Assembly (NCBI GenBank): GCA_900548385.1
Contig: URKJ01000005.1
Span: 1-64,000 of the forward strand
Direction of reading: 5' to 3'
DNA length: 64,000 nt
Origin: an uncultured bacterium
GTDB taxonomy: Bacteria; Verrucomicrobiota; Lentisphaeria; Victivallales; UBA1829
The notes beneath the pieces were generated by a model. It ran no database searches. It had not been told where the DNA came from and saw only the letters and a list, made by a program, of their open reading frames with translations. Below, piece by piece: positions 1 to 8,686 of this stretch (position 1 is its first letter; every line of letters begins with the position of its first letter). The position numbers and the translations under genes are program-made.

Positions 1-26
1 CAGCGTCAGATGTGTATAAGAGACAG
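1..26 (+). other. Nextera (Tn5) transposase adapter remnant
   Basis: Bases 8-26 read AGATGTGTATAAGAGACAG, the Tn5 mosaic end used in Nextera libraries, and bases 1-7 (CAGCGTC) match the part of the Illumina Read 1 adapter just before it. All 26 bases agree with the 3' part of that adapter. This is a library artefact left on a contig end, so the genome starts at about base 27. Confidence 0.97.
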
Positions 27-122
27 ATTTTATTATAGGCTGTGGTTAAATTTTTGTCAATCCCCTTTTTTGAAATTTTTTTCAAAAAAATTACCGGTTC
101 CTGAATAAAATAAACATGACAC

Positions 123-148
123 AAAAAAAGCGGCAGAATTTCTGCCGC
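123..148 (-). terminator. Rho-independent terminator
   Basis: An 8-bp perfect GC-rich stem (GCGGCAGA, 130-137, with TCTGCCGC, 141-148) closes a 3-base loop. Read on the minus strand it is followed by seven T (123-129). It lies about 30 bases after the stop codon of the remnant at 179 and would end minus-strand transcription. Confidence 0.85.
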
Positions 149-178
149 CGGTATCAAGTAAAAACAGTGATTTGATGT

Positions 179-505
179 CTATTCAAGATTGACGATTGCC
201 CAACGACCGGGATCCTCGCCTGTTCCCATTCCGGGACTGACGGCGAGATAACCTTCCCGGAATTCGCCGTCATTGTCATTCAGGATCAGATTGAAGCGGA
301 ATCCGGTGGAAATGGATTGACCAGTCATGCCAAGCGCGGAAAGGGGCAGGTGCGCTTCGTAAAAGGTCCGTTTCACTTTTTCGTCTCGCCGGACCGTCAG
401 GCGGATCGCGCCGGTTGGATCGGGAAAACCTTCCGGGCGGTTCCAGCAGAACACCTCCGGTTTTCCGGATCGTCATTATCCTTAACGAATACCCAGGCAT
501 GGTCT
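179..505 (-). pseudogene. 3' remnant of a secreted glycan-binding (DOMON/CBM9-like) protein
   Basis: The minus frame from about 470 to 179 encodes a C-terminus with FRFNLILNDNDGEFREGYL, SPGMGTGEDPGRW and a final VNLE. This resembles the end of DOMON/CBM9-like sugar-binding domains that are common at the C-termini of secreted carbohydrate enzymes. Upstream, similar coding potential (GKDHAWVFVKDND) lies in another frame, so there is a frameshift near 461-475, and no start codon or signal peptide exists. Only the last third or so of a domain survives. The terminator after it is intact, which fits a once-functional gene. The family assignment is by motif resemblance only. Confidence 0.6.
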
Positions 506-539
506 TTACCGGAGTATTACGCTCTCCGACAACTCCATC

Positions 540-721
540 CCGGAGAAGCTGTTTGCCGACAGCAGATTTTTCTGGCTGTCCGGGTAGGCGGTTTCCCGGA
601 AAAGACGTCGTTCAGCCGTTTTTTCAAGAAACATCCGGACAGCATGCCGCCAGGCGAATACCGGAAGATTTACAACAAGACAGGTCTTCCGCCCGAAGAA
701 CGGCCGGAAGACTGGAAATGA
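540..721 (+). pseudogene. 3' remnant of an AraC-family regulator
   Basis: The plus frame ending at 721 encodes GFPEKTSFSRFFKKHPDSM followed by PPGEYRKIYN. This is the second helix-turn-helix and closing signature of AraC/XylS proteins, usually G(F)x(D/E)xxxFxRxFKKxxGxxPxxYR. The preceding helix is scrambled: an extra base near 590 puts LSDNSIPEKLFADS in a neighbouring frame. No N-terminal sensor domain or start codon is present, because the region upstream belongs to the oppositely oriented remnant at 179-505. It is a broken gene joined to another broken gene by a deletion or rearrangement. Confidence 0.6.
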
Positions 722-734
722 GTTTGAAACAGAT

Positions 735-1811
735 TTATTTTGAATCGGAAGATGCTTTCTTTTTTCCGACGGAACGGGCGGCGGAGCGGATCGCGGAACG
801 GGTTGCGGTGTCGTTTGCATAATCCAAAGCGCGCTGTCCCTCATTGCTGACGATGGAAATGTCGCTGCCCTGAAGCACCAGATATTCCGCAATCTCCGGA
901 CGGGAATAGATCGCCGCCCACATCAACGGCGTATAACCGCGGTCGAGAACATCGTTGCGCGCAAGGAATTTGTAGACGCCTTCCACATTGATCAATTTTA
1001 CCGTCTGGAACGCCAGTGGAAGAGTTTTGTTCAGATTGACTCCGCGCTCCGTCAGCAGTTTTACCCAGTTCAGACGGTTCCTGCTGATTGCAATCCGCAT
1101 TGCCGCCTGTCCGAGCGGCTGAAATTCCCGGCTTTTGAAATCCGGAATGGCGCGCAGAAGAAATTCCACGGTGTCAGGCTGTCCGTTCTGCATCGCCGCA
1201 AGCAGCGGTGAATTTTTCAGATCAAGCGGGTCCGGTGTCAGATTCTCTTTTGTTTTTGCAAGCAGGATCAGGATTTCGCTGCCGTTTTCGGGTGCAAGTG
1301 CCGCGCAGGAGACTGTTGTACGGCCGAATTCGTCTTTTCGGGAGGCGGAAGCTCCGTGTTTCAGCAGCAGTTTTACATTGTCGACCCGTCCGAGCCGCGC
1401 GGCTTCCATCAGCGGAGTCCGTTGGTAGCGTCCCGCCGCATCCGGCTTTGCGCCCCGTTTGAGGAGCATCCGCGCGACGTCCGTTTTCGGGGATGCGACT
1501 GCCGCGTGAAGCGCCGTTTCCCCGTTCCGGTCGGTCAGATTCGGATCCGCTCCGTTTTCCAACAGGATTTCCACCAGTACCCGATCCCGTCTTGCCGCGG
1601 CGGCGATCAAATACGGAACTCCGTTCCGCATGGAGCCGTTCGGATTCACGCCGTTTTTCAATGAGGTCCGGGCGAGGGGCGCGTTGGAAAGGCGGATGGC
1701 GGTATCCATGCGGATTTCATCCCGGGTCGGCTCTTTCCGCTCCGTTTCGTGCGTTGCGGTGCAGGCGGTAAGAACCATCAGAGTAAAAACAGGCAGAAAA
1801 AACCGGATCAT
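735..1811 (-). CDS. Ankyrin-repeat lipoprotein
   Basis: A 358-residue protein starting with a lipoprotein signal (MIRFFLPVFTLMVLTAC, Cys at about 17). It then carries five to seven ankyrin repeats, with clear consensus pieces such as GETALHAAV, TPLMEAARLGRVDNVKLLL and YTPLMWAAIYSRPEIAEYL. Ankyrin stacks are protein-binding scaffolds, so this is probably an envelope-anchored binding protein; the partner is unknown. A longer frame starts at 1853, but the ATG at 1809-1811 overlaps the rlmN stop (ATGA) and has AAGGAG eight bases upstream, so I place the start there. The basic, Ser/Lys-rich tail (SVGKKKASSDSK) is likely flexible. Confidence 0.85.
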   Translation of the reverse strand: MIRFFLPVFTLMVLTACTATHETERKEPTRDEIRMDTAIRLSNAPLARTSLKNGVNPNGSMRNGVPYLIAAAARRDRVLVEILLENGADPNLTDRNGETALHAAVASPKTDVARMLLKRGAKPDAAGRYQRTPLMEAARLGRVDNVKLLLKHGASASRKDEFGRTTVSCAALAPENGSEILILLAKTKENLTPDPLDLKNSPLLAAMQNGQPDTVEFLLRAIPDFKSREFQPLGQAAMRIAISRNRLNWVKLLTERGVNLNKTLPLAFQTVKLINVEGVYKFLARNDVLDRGYTPLMWAAIYSRPEIAEYLVLQGSDISIVSNEGQRALDYANDTATRSAIRSAARSVGKKKASSDSK

Positions 1812-2857
1812 GACTGTTTCTCCTTTCTTGCGGAAGCGCGGAGCTGTCCGCATGCGGCGGCGGAATCGGCTCCTTTTTCCACGCGGACCGTCACTTTGAC
1901 TCCCGCCGATTTCAGCGTATTCTCAAACCGTTTGATTGTCTCTTTGGAAGGACGGGTGAAGGCTCCGTTGGCTTTGTTGTAAGGGATCAGATTGACTTTT
2001 GCATCCGCTTCCTTCGCCAGTTTTGCCAGCTTGGCCGCCTGTTCGGTGGAATCGTTGATCGAATCGAGCATGACGTATTCGAAAGTCAGCAGACGGGTTG
2101 TCGCTTCCCGGTGCAGCTTGCATGCCTGAATAATGTCCCGGATGTCGCGGCGGAACTTGGTCGGGATCAGCAGAGCGCGGGTTTTGTCGTCCGGGGCGTG
2201 GAGAGAAACGGCGAGATTCCACTGTCTGCCGTGCAGGGCAAGCTGTTTGATTCCCGGCGTCCAGCCGCTGGTGGAGATTGTAACCCGGCGGGCGGCAAGC
2301 GCCACGCGTTCGGGATCGCAGATACGCTCCAGAGCGGCGATCAGATTGTCAAGATTCAGCATCGGTTCGCCGATACCCATGATCACGACGTTGTCCGGCA
2401 GGGAATTGATCTTGCGGCAGGCGCAGAAGAACTGTTCCACGATTTCGCCGGCATCAAGATTGCGGACAAATCCGCCTTTTCCGCTGGAACAGAATGCACA
2501 ATGCACGGGGCAACCGACCTGGGTGCTGAGACAGAACGTCATGCGGCCGTCGGCGGCAGGGATCAGAGCGCATTCGATAAATTCGGCATCACGGAGACGC
2601 AGCAGCAGTTTGCCTGCGCCGTCGGCGGAAAAATGTTCCTCGGCGACCGTCACGGTGTTGCAGAGAAAGCTGTCGCGCAGTTTCTGACGCGCCGTCTGGG
2701 AGAGGTCGGTCATGGAATCCGGATCAACGGTCCAGCGTTTGGAGACCCAGCGTTCGATCTGTTTTGCGCGGTAGGATTCGATGGCGTTGTTTTTCGCAAA
2801 CGCAGCAAGTTCGTCTGCGGAAGCCATGACGAGATAAGGCAGTTTTTCAGTTGTCAT
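1808..2857 (-). CDS. rlmN: 23S rRNA (adenine2503-C2)/tRNA methyltransferase RlmN
   Basis: A 349-residue radical-SAM enzyme that methylates C2 of A2503 in 23S rRNA and A37 of some tRNAs, tuning translation fidelity. The N-terminal helical domain carries YRAKQIERWV. The radical-SAM cluster motif CPVHCAFC sits near residue 117. GIGEPMLNLDN is the SAM-binding GxGEP segment. The methyl-carrying cysteine is in SAAACGQLRA near residue 338. Length is normal for the family. Both ends overlap neighbours by ATGA (with the glycosyltransferase upstream and the ankyrin gene downstream), so translation is probably coupled within an operon. Confidence 0.97.
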   Translation of the reverse strand: MTTEKLPYLVMASADELAAFAKNNAIESYRAKQIERWVSKRWTVDPDSMTDLSQTARQKLRDSFLCNTVTVAEEHFSADGAGKLLLRLRDAEFIECALIPAADGRMTFCLSTQVGCPVHCAFCSSGKGGFVRNLDAGEIVEQFFCACRKINSLPDNVVIMGIGEPMLNLDNLIAALERICDPERVALAARRVTISTSGWTPGIKQLALHGRQWNLAVSLHAPDDKTRALLIPTKFRRDIRDIIQACKLHREATTRLLTFEYVMLDSINDSTEQAAKLAKLAKEADAKVNLIPYNKANGAFTRPSKETIKRFENTLKSAGVKVTVRVEKGADSAAACGQLRASARKEKQS

Positions 2858-4488
2858 AATTCAGTGTCCTGTCTGAGTTCGCCTTTCCAGAGGTTCAGGC
2901 GTTGGTGTCTGTATTCCCGGCTGAGGAGATTTCTCCAGGCACGGTCCGGCACGATCGGCACTTCCGGTGCCAGTACATAGATCGTTTTTTCTTCAGACGG
3001 CAGTTCGGCAACGGATTTGAACGTCACGATTCTGCCGCCCATGTAGTGGCCCTCCGCATAAAGTCCGCGCAGAGCCGAAGATTTGTAAATGGTTAATCCG
3101 GCGGTATCCGTATCCAACGACCGGCGCAGATCAAGCCCGATGTCCCGGCGTTCACGGGATGTTGCCTTGTAAGGAATCATCACTCCCCAGTTAAGCAGAA
3201 CCCCGGCAAGCATGATCTGAAGAACGACGCGCCAGACGGGTACGCCTTTGCGTCTTGTCTGCACCAGAGTCAGAAGAGCCAGCAGAAACGCTCCGGCGCA
3301 GTAGGAGACGGCAAGGATAAACCGGACCGCCTCATGGCGGTAGGTAAATCGCGACACATCAAGCGAAAAACGGCGGAGTATCTCGTCCGATGAAAAATAG
3401 AACAGAAGCGCCGCTGCGGAACATGCCAGCATCGCCCATGCCGCGACTTTGAAGAATGTCAGATAACGCGCTCCGTAACGGCGAACCGCGATCCAGTAGT
3501 TGAGTCCGATCAGCACCGAAAGCGGCGGAACGAGCACCGCGATTTCCCGGCCTTCCGTTCCGGGCGTCAGCCAGAGAATGCACAGCAGAACCGTAAACAG
3601 AGTCCGCAGATACCTGCAAAGCAGAGGATTTTTGTCCAGCGTGATGATCGCCGGACAGAACGGCGCCCACAGGAACAGACTCCAGGGGAACAGGCGGACA
3701 AGCACATCAAACGGGAATGTCACCAACTGAAGCAGGTATTCGCCGATGGAGAGAGCGGGGGCCGCCTCCGGGCGGAACGCTCCCGCATATCCGGCGTACC
3801 ATCGCGGCAGTCCCCACAGACAGATAAACAGCAGGATCAGCAGCACCGCGGCTGCGAATCCGTAGCCGCGCGGTTTGCTCAACAGCGAAAGCGGACGCCG
3901 CAGAAACAGCATGGGAACAATCGTCAGCACAAGAGCCTGCCAGCCTCCGGAATAGAACGTCAGCCCCGCCAGAAAAGCGCTGGCGATCCATGCAAGATTC
4001 CAGCGGCCGCGCCAAACGGCGAAGTCGAACCAGACCATCCAGCAGGCAAAAATTCCGAGCACCGTAAGAAAAAACGGATTGCCTTCAAACACTTTATCCA
4101 CGATGACCAGCGAACTGAGCATGACAGCCGCTCCGGCTGCTGCCGCCTGAAGCCCGGCTGCCCGGTAACAGCTGATAAAGACGATCCCGCAGAGAATCAG
4201 CAGTGCGGCGCCCGGAACGATCCGCAGACAGAGTTCCATTCCGAACCCTGCCAGCGAGAGCCCTTTCACCAGCAGCGGATACAGGGGATAACTGCCGGGA
4301 ACGATCACCCCGTGCAGTTTCAGAAGCGGCGGAAATGAATCAAGCTCCGCGGTCATTGCCGCATAAGCGCCTTCCCCCCAGAACAGATCGCGCAACTCCA
4401 GCAGCCACGGCGAAACCACAAAAAGAAACGAAACACCGAGCAGGAGCAGTGTGGGGATCAGAGAAATTTTCCGTTCTTCATAAATCAT
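2854..4488 (-). CDS. ArnT/PMT-like membrane glycosyltransferase
   Basis: A 544-residue polytopic membrane protein with about 11-13 hydrophobic segments and a C-terminal soluble tail. The first periplasmic loop has LRDLFWGEGAYAAMTAEL, in the place and style of the acidic catalytic loop of GT-C enzymes of the ArnT/PMT family (usually D/E-GRY). These use polyprenyl-phosphate sugars to modify lipid A or proteins on the periplasmic side. Lying four genes into a run with hldD, it may modify LPS. The usual Asp-Glu pair is reduced to GEG, so the substrate and even activity are uncertain. It follows the chagasin-like gene by five bases and overlaps rlmN. Confidence 0.7.
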   Translation of the reverse strand: MIYEERKISLIPTLLLLGVSFLFVVSPWLLELRDLFWGEGAYAAMTAELDSFPPLLKLHGVIVPGSYPLYPLLVKGLSLAGFGMELCLRIVPGAALLILCGIVFISCYRAAGLQAAAAGAAVMLSSLVIVDKVFEGNPFFLTVLGIFACWMVWFDFAVWRGRWNLAWIASAFLAGLTFYSGGWQALVLTIVPMLFLRRPLSLLSKPRGYGFAAAVLLILLFICLWGLPRWYAGYAGAFRPEAAPALSIGEYLLQLVTFPFDVLVRLFPWSLFLWAPFCPAIITLDKNPLLCRYLRTLFTVLLCILWLTPGTEGREIAVLVPPLSVLIGLNYWIAVRRYGARYLTFFKVAAWAMLACSAAALLFYFSSDEILRRFSLDVSRFTYRHEAVRFILAVSYCAGAFLLALLTLVQTRRKGVPVWRVVLQIMLAGVLLNWGVMIPYKATSRERRDIGLDLRRSLDTDTAGLTIYKSSALRGLYAEGHYMGGRIVTFKSVAELPSEEKTIYVLAPEVPIVPDRAWRNLLSREYRHQRLNLWKGELRQDTEL

Positions 4489-4493
4489 GGCGG

Positions 4494-4982
4494 TTAACGG
4501 CGCGGTTCGATCTGTCCTTTGGAACCGACGCGCGGCGTTTCCGTCCGGTCCAACCGCTCCATCAGGGACGATGTTCCCGTTGCGCGGATCAGCACGTCAA
4601 ACGTCGCTTCCGGAGCGGAACCGACTTCCCACGGACGGCGGTATTCCATTTTGATCCCTGTTTCACCGGGACCGACCACCGCAAACGAATAGACTTTGAC
4701 GACCGGAGCGCCGACGGTTCCCCGGCTTTTCTCCGGAGTCTCGTACCGGTTTTCCACTTCGCGCAGAATTCCCATATCCGGCAGTTTGCTGCTCCAGAGA
4801 TAGCCGGTTGACGGATTGGAGGGAAGACGCAGGGTGATGGTGTCACCGACTTCCACATCAAGTGTTCTGCCGGAATCCTTTTCCGTCAGGACAAGACGGT
4901 TTCCGGAACTGAACAGCGCACAGGAGGAACAACATACCGCAAGCGCCAGCGCGGCAGCGGTTTGAACAGCGGTACGTATCAT
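4494..4982 (-). CDS. Chagasin-like (I42) protease-inhibitor lipoprotein
   Basis: A 162-residue lipoprotein: signal ALALAVCCSSC, then one immunoglobulin-like domain. Three inhibitor loops of the I42 family are recognisable: NPSTGYLW (family NPTTGYxW), GTVGAPVVKVYSF (family GxxG-x4-F) and YRRPWE (family RPW). In chagasin and its bacterial homologues these loops plug the active site of papain-type cysteine proteases. All key residues are present, so inhibition of an endogenous or environmental cysteine protease is likely. The start ATG overlaps the hldD stop (ATGA), placing it in the same transcript. Confidence 0.85.
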   Translation of the reverse strand: MIRTAVQTAAALALAVCCSSCALFSSGNRLVLTEKDSGRTLDVEVGDTITLRLPSNPSTGYLWSSKLPDMGILREVENRYETPEKSRGTVGAPVVKVYSFAVVGPGETGIKMEYRRPWEVGSAPEATFDVLIRATGTSSLMERLDRTETPRVGSKGQIEPRR

Positions 4983-5950
4983 TCTTTGCTCTCCGGGACA
5001 AGGTGGTTCTGTACATAATCGGCGATGGCGCTTTCCAGCGGCCGGGCGCCGCAGCCCGTTCCGAGCGCATTGAATTTTGTCATATCCGCGCGGGTGAAAT
5101 ACTGATATTTGCCTTTGAGGGTGTCGGGCATGTCGATGTAACGGATGTCCGGCGTTTTATCAAGCGCTTTGAATACGGCGCCGACCAGAGCATTCCATGT
5201 TTCCGCCCGTCCGCTGCCGATGTTGTAAATGCCTTTCACATTGCGCTCCATCAGTGCAAGAATCATGGCGGCAACGTCTTTAACGTAGATAAAATCGCGT
5301 TTCTGTTCACCGTCGGCGTACTCCGGGCGTTCCGAGCGGAAGAGTTCCACATAGCCGCGTTCGGAGATCTGTTCAAACGACCGGAGCACCATGCTGCGCA
5401 TTCCGCCCTTGTGTTTCTCATTCGGCCCGAACACGTTGGTGAATTTCATGCCGGTGATGGAGCGCAGAATGCCGGTCCGTTTCGCCCAGAGATCGAACAT
5501 CAGTTTGGAATAGCCGTACATATTCAGCGGACGGAGTTCATCCATTTTCTCTTCATTATCCACATAACCGCGTTCACCCGCTCCGTAAGTTGCGGCGCTG
5601 GATGCATAAAGAAACCGGATCTGATGCGATACGGAAAACGCGGCAAGCTCTTTTGTCACGTTGAAATTATTGTCGGCAAGATAACTGGCATCCCGTTCCG
5701 TTGTGGAGGAACAGGCCCCCATGTGAATGATCGCCTTGAAGCCCGCATCGTTGAATTTTCCTTCGTAAAGAAGACGGCGGAACAGATCCTTTTCCAGATA
5801 ATCCGTGAATTTGAGACTCCGCAGGTTCTTCCATTTTTCCGATGTTCCGAGATGATCGACCAACAGGATATCGGTCTCTCCCGCCTGATTCAATGCGGAA
5901 ACCACGGTTCCGCCGATGAGTCCCGCCGCTCCGGTTACAATGTATTTCAT
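4979..5950 (-). CDS. hldD: ADP-L-glycero-D-manno-heptose 6-epimerase HldD
   Basis: A 323-residue extended short-chain dehydrogenase. It converts ADP-D-glycero- to ADP-L-glycero-D-manno-heptose, the precursor of the LPS inner core. Evidence is the NADP-binding GAAGLIGGT at the N-terminus, MGACSSTTERD typical of HldD, the catalytic Ser-Tyr-Lys region ending in YGYSK, and GPNEKHKGGMRSM plus QKRDFIYVKDVA. The frame runs up to 6052, but the family N-terminus is MKYIVTGAAG. Its ATG at 5948-5950 is preceded by GGTGGTGA, so that start is used. Its presence implies a heptose-containing LPS. Confidence 0.97.
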   Translation of the reverse strand: MKYIVTGAAGLIGGTVVSALNQAGETDILLVDHLGTSEKWKNLRSLKFTDYLEKDLFRRLLYEGKFNDAGFKAIIHMGACSSTTERDASYLADNNFNVTKELAAFSVSHQIRFLYASSAATYGAGERGYVDNEEKMDELRPLNMYGYSKLMFDLWAKRTGILRSITGMKFTNVFGPNEKHKGGMRSMVLRSFEQISERGYVELFRSERPEYADGEQKRDFIYVKDVAAMILALMERNVKGIYNIGSGRAETWNALVGAVFKALDKTPDIRYIDMPDTLKGKYQYFTRADMTKFNALGTGCGARPLESAIADYVQNHLVPESKE

Positions 5951-5954
5951 AATT

Positions 5955-6248
5955 TCACCACCATCCGTCTGTAAAAACTGATTTGTCCCGTCGATCGTAA
6001 ATCTGCTCGCTTCTCCGTCCGCCGTCCCGCCACGGATAGATCTGGAAATCATCCAGCTGCCGGGAATCCATACGGTGAAACTTGCGTTCCTTATCTTCTT
6101 CTTTTGCCATGAATTTCTTCCATGCGCTTTCTCCGGAATCCTGTTTCTTCACGGGTTTTCCGGAAGCGGTTTTTTCTTCGCCGGTGGAAGAGCATCCCGC
6201 CGAAAGCAGAAAAACGGGAAGCAGAATAAGCATACAGTGAATTTTCAT
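5955..6248 (-). CDS. Small hypothetical lipoprotein
   Basis: A 97-residue product with a clear lipoprotein signal (MKIHCMLILLPVFLLSAGC) and a short, highly charged mature part rich in Lys, Asp and Glu, ending in DKSVFTDGWW. No family was recognised. The frame begins at 6284, but the ATG at 6246-6248 gives the signal peptide directly and is preferred. It lies 28 bases after the phosphatase gene and five bases before hldD, so it is co-transcribed. It could be an envelope anchor or a partner of the phosphatase pathway, but nothing in the sequence shows this. Confidence 0.7.
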   Translation of the reverse strand: MKIHCMLILLPVFLLSAGCSSTGEEKTASGKPVKKQDSGESAWKKFMAKEEDKERKFHRMDSRQLDDFQIYPWRDGGRRSEQIYDRRDKSVFTDGWW

Positions 6249-6276
6249 ACGGCCACTCCGGTTAAAAGTCTGTTCC

Positions 6277-7704
6277 CTAAACATGTTTGATCAACACCAT
6301 GGTCTGATCGTCCTCCTGCTCCTCGTGAGTTTCGGAGAACTGGTCAACTGATTTCATAATGGTGTCAATCGTTCCTTCCAGAGAGTCGCCGCGTGCGCAG
6401 CTCTCCTTGTAAATATCCGTCAAACGGGAGATCCCGTAAAACTCATCCTGCTCGTTGGTCGCTTCATTGATACCGTCGGTAAACATCAGCATCGTGGTTT
6501 GCGGCATGATTTCGGTGCAGATCGTATCGAATTCGGAAAGTTCGCCGGGCAGAAGTCCGAGCGCGGCGCCCTCCGGATTGATGGAGCGGGTGTGTTCGCG
6601 CACATACAGCAGAAGCGGCGTATGGCCGGCGCGGGCATATTCCACAGTGGATTCCTTCTTGTTGATCAGACAGCAGCCGAGCGTGATATAACGCTCGTCA
6701 ACGGTATCGCGGTACAGGTTTTCGTTCAGTTCCCGGAGCAGATCCTTGAGCGACGTGAAATGTCCGATATTGGAGCGGACGAACGAGCGCGTCATTGCCA
6801 TGATCATGCAGGCGGGGATTCCCTTTCCGCACGCATCGCCGATGACGACCAGCAGACGGTTGTCGTCGATCTGCACGAAATCGTAGTAGTCGCCGCTGAC
6901 CTCTTTCGAGGCGCGGGTGAATGCATGGATGATGAAACGTCCCCACATCGGGAACTTTTTCGGCATGAGGGAGAGTTGGAGATTCCGCGCAAACGCAAGT
7001 TCCTGATTGATACGCTGCTGTTCGCTGAGGTTGGAATACACCTGAATAATATTCTGCGCCAGCACGACTTGTGAAGCAATGAATTTGAAGCGTCCGAACT
7101 GTTCCGTGGTGAACGGCTGGTCCATCCGTTTGCTGTTGACGGCGCAGATCACGCCGGAAACCTGTCCTTCATTGACCAGGGAAACCGCCATCAGGGTATG
7201 GATCGGCACAACGGAATTGATAAAATCACTGATCCGCGGGTCCGTCGATGGATCGGGCAGATACACATCTTCCCGTTTGTCGGCGATTTCCCCGATGAAT
7301 CCCTCTCCGAGACGGAACCGGTCGCGTTTGAGCGTTTCCAATACATATTTCGGCTTGGTGAGCACATAATCCCCCGCCCGGCGGTTGGAAAGCGGCGGGA
7401 ATGCGCCGAATACGCCGACGGCGCGCAGATAATCGCCTTCCAGTGAAAAAATGCAGACCGACTGTGCTTCCACAAGGTCACCGACATAACGGGCGGTGGT
7501 GTTCATCCAGTTTTCGATCTCGTCAGTCGTCCGCAGGTTGCGGGCGAAAATATCCATGAAACGCGTTGTTTCCGCGCGTTTATGAAAAGAATCCGCCAGC
7601 TTGTTGCGCAGGATCAGGATACGGATCCGCATTTGGACGCAGTAAACGATCAACACCGCGATAACGGCAATCAGGATCGTAAAGCTGAAAATCGTTGTAC
7701 TCAA
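6277..7704 (-). CDS. Membrane GAF-SpoIIE (PP2C-type) phosphatase
   Basis: A protein of about 475 residues: one N-terminal membrane segment (residues 5-25), a short coiled region, a GAF sensor domain (about 45-215, with YVGDLVEAQSVCIFSL), and a PPM/SpoIIE phosphatase domain (about 235-475). Metal-binding motifs are SGDYYDF, GDACGKGIPA and MFTDGINEA. Such RsbU-like enzymes dephosphorylate anti-anti-sigma factors (STAS proteins) in partner-switching stress pathways; no STAS or kinase partner is adjacent. The ORF begins with TTG at 7708-7710, only two bases from AGAGG. A second in-frame TTG at 7702-7704 has eight-base spacing and is preferred. TATAAT lies just upstream. Confidence 0.88.
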   Translation of the reverse strand: MSTTIFSFTILIAVIAVLIVYCVQMRIRILILRNKLADSFHKRAETTRFMDIFARNLRTTDEIENWMNTTARYVGDLVEAQSVCIFSLEGDYLRAVGVFGAFPPLSNRRAGDYVLTKPKYVLETLKRDRFRLGEGFIGEIADKREDVYLPDPSTDPRISDFINSVVPIHTLMAVSLVNEGQVSGVICAVNSKRMDQPFTTEQFGRFKFIASQVVLAQNIIQVYSNLSEQQRINQELAFARNLQLSLMPKKFPMWGRFIIHAFTRASKEVSGDYYDFVQIDDNRLLVVIGDACGKGIPACMIMAMTRSFVRSNIGHFTSLKDLLRELNENLYRDTVDERYITLGCCLINKKESTVEYARAGHTPLLLYVREHTRSINPEGAALGLLPGELSEFDTICTEIMPQTTMLMFTDGINEATNEQDEFYGISRLTDIYKESCARGDSLEGTIDTIMKSVDQFSETHEEQEDDQTMVLIKHV

Positions 7705-7804
7705 AGTCAATGCCTCTTGATTATATAGACGCTGTAACTGTATTTCATAAATGCGTGTTTTTCAAATCAAAGCAGCATTTTTTTCCGAAAAATGTACAGA
7801 CCGG

Positions 7805-8686
7805 TCAGCCGAGAATCCGTTCCATGCTGTGAATGGCGTTGCGCATCAGCATGGCAATGGTCATCGGACCGACGCCGCCGGGGACCGGCGTGATTGCGCA
7901 GGCTTTCGGTGCGACTTCCGCGTATGCCACATCGCCGACGATCCGGTACCCTTTCGGAGACGAAGCGTCGGGAATGCGGTTGATTCCCACGTCGATCACT
8001 ACTGCTCCCTCTTTCACCATGTCGCCTTTGACGAACTCCGGTTTGCCGATCGCGGCGACGATGATGTCCGCCCGGCGGAGTTCATCCGCAAGATCACGGG
8101 TCCGGGAGTGACACAGCGTCACAGTCGCATCCGCCCCCTTGCCGGAGAGCAGACACATCATCGGCTTTCCGACAATGTTCGAGCGGCCGAGGACAACAGC
8201 CCGTTTTCCGGAAGTCGGAAGCTTGTAATATTCCAACAGCTTCATCACGCCGTAAGGCGTACAGGGCAGATTGCCTGTCAGGTCTCCCTGAAGCAGACGT
8301 CCCGTATTGTAGGGATGGAAGCAGTCCACATCCTTTTTCGGGTCGATGGAAAGAATGATCTGTTCCTCGTCGATCTGCGGCGGCGGCGGGGACTGAACCA
8401 GAATGCCGTGAATCTGCGGATTGCCGTTCAGCAGGGCGATTACTTCGAGCACCTGCGCCTGCGTCGCATCTTTCGGAAGAACGATTTTTTCGGAGTAGAT
8501 TCCGAGTTCTCCGCATTTTTTCACTTTGGAAGATACATAGACCTGTGAAGCGGGATCATCGCCGATCAGCACCACTGCCAGACCGGGACGGCAGCCGTAT
8601 TTTTCCGTAAGTTCCGCGCATTTCCGCGCATTTTCCGCATTGACCGCGGCGGCGACCGCTTTTCCGTCGATGATGATTTCCGCCAT
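7805..8686 (-). CDS. folD: Bifunctional methylene-THF dehydrogenase/cyclohydrolase FolD
   Basis: A 293-residue enzyme of one-carbon metabolism that interconverts 5,10-methylene-, 5,10-methenyl- and 10-formyl-tetrahydrofolate with NADP. The catalytic YxxxK motif is in YVSSKVKKCGELGI. VQSPPPPQID replaces the usual QLPLP segment, GRSNIVGKPM is the cofactor-binding loop, and PVPGGVGPMTIAML is the C-terminal signature. Length is typical. The start overlaps the stop of the small upstream gene (TAATG), so the two are probably translated together. About 100 bases separate it from the phosphatase gene, long enough for a separate promoter there. Confidence 0.97.
   Translation of the reverse strand: MAEIIIDGKAVAAAVNAENARKCAELTEKYGCRPGLAVVLIGDDPASQVYVSSKVKKCGELGIYSEKIVLPKDATQAQVLEVIALLNGNPQIHGILVQSPPPPQIDEEQIILSIDPKKDVDCFHPYNTGRLLQGDLTGNLPCTPYGVMKLLEYYKLPTSGKRAVVLGRSNIVGKPMMCLLSGKGADATVTLCHSRTRDLADELRRADIIVAAIGKPEFVKGDMVKEGAVVIDVGINRIPDASSPKGYRIVGDVAYAEVAPKACAITPVPGGVGPMTIAMLMRNAIHSMERILG

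Noticed and set aside
66..89. AT-only inverted repeat TTTTTTGAAA/TTTCAAAAAA
   Set aside because: Very low complexity next to a contig end; no function can be supported.
7740..7804. CATTTTT/AAAAATG hairpin after folD
   Set aside because: AT-only stem and no clear T run after it, too weak to call a terminator.
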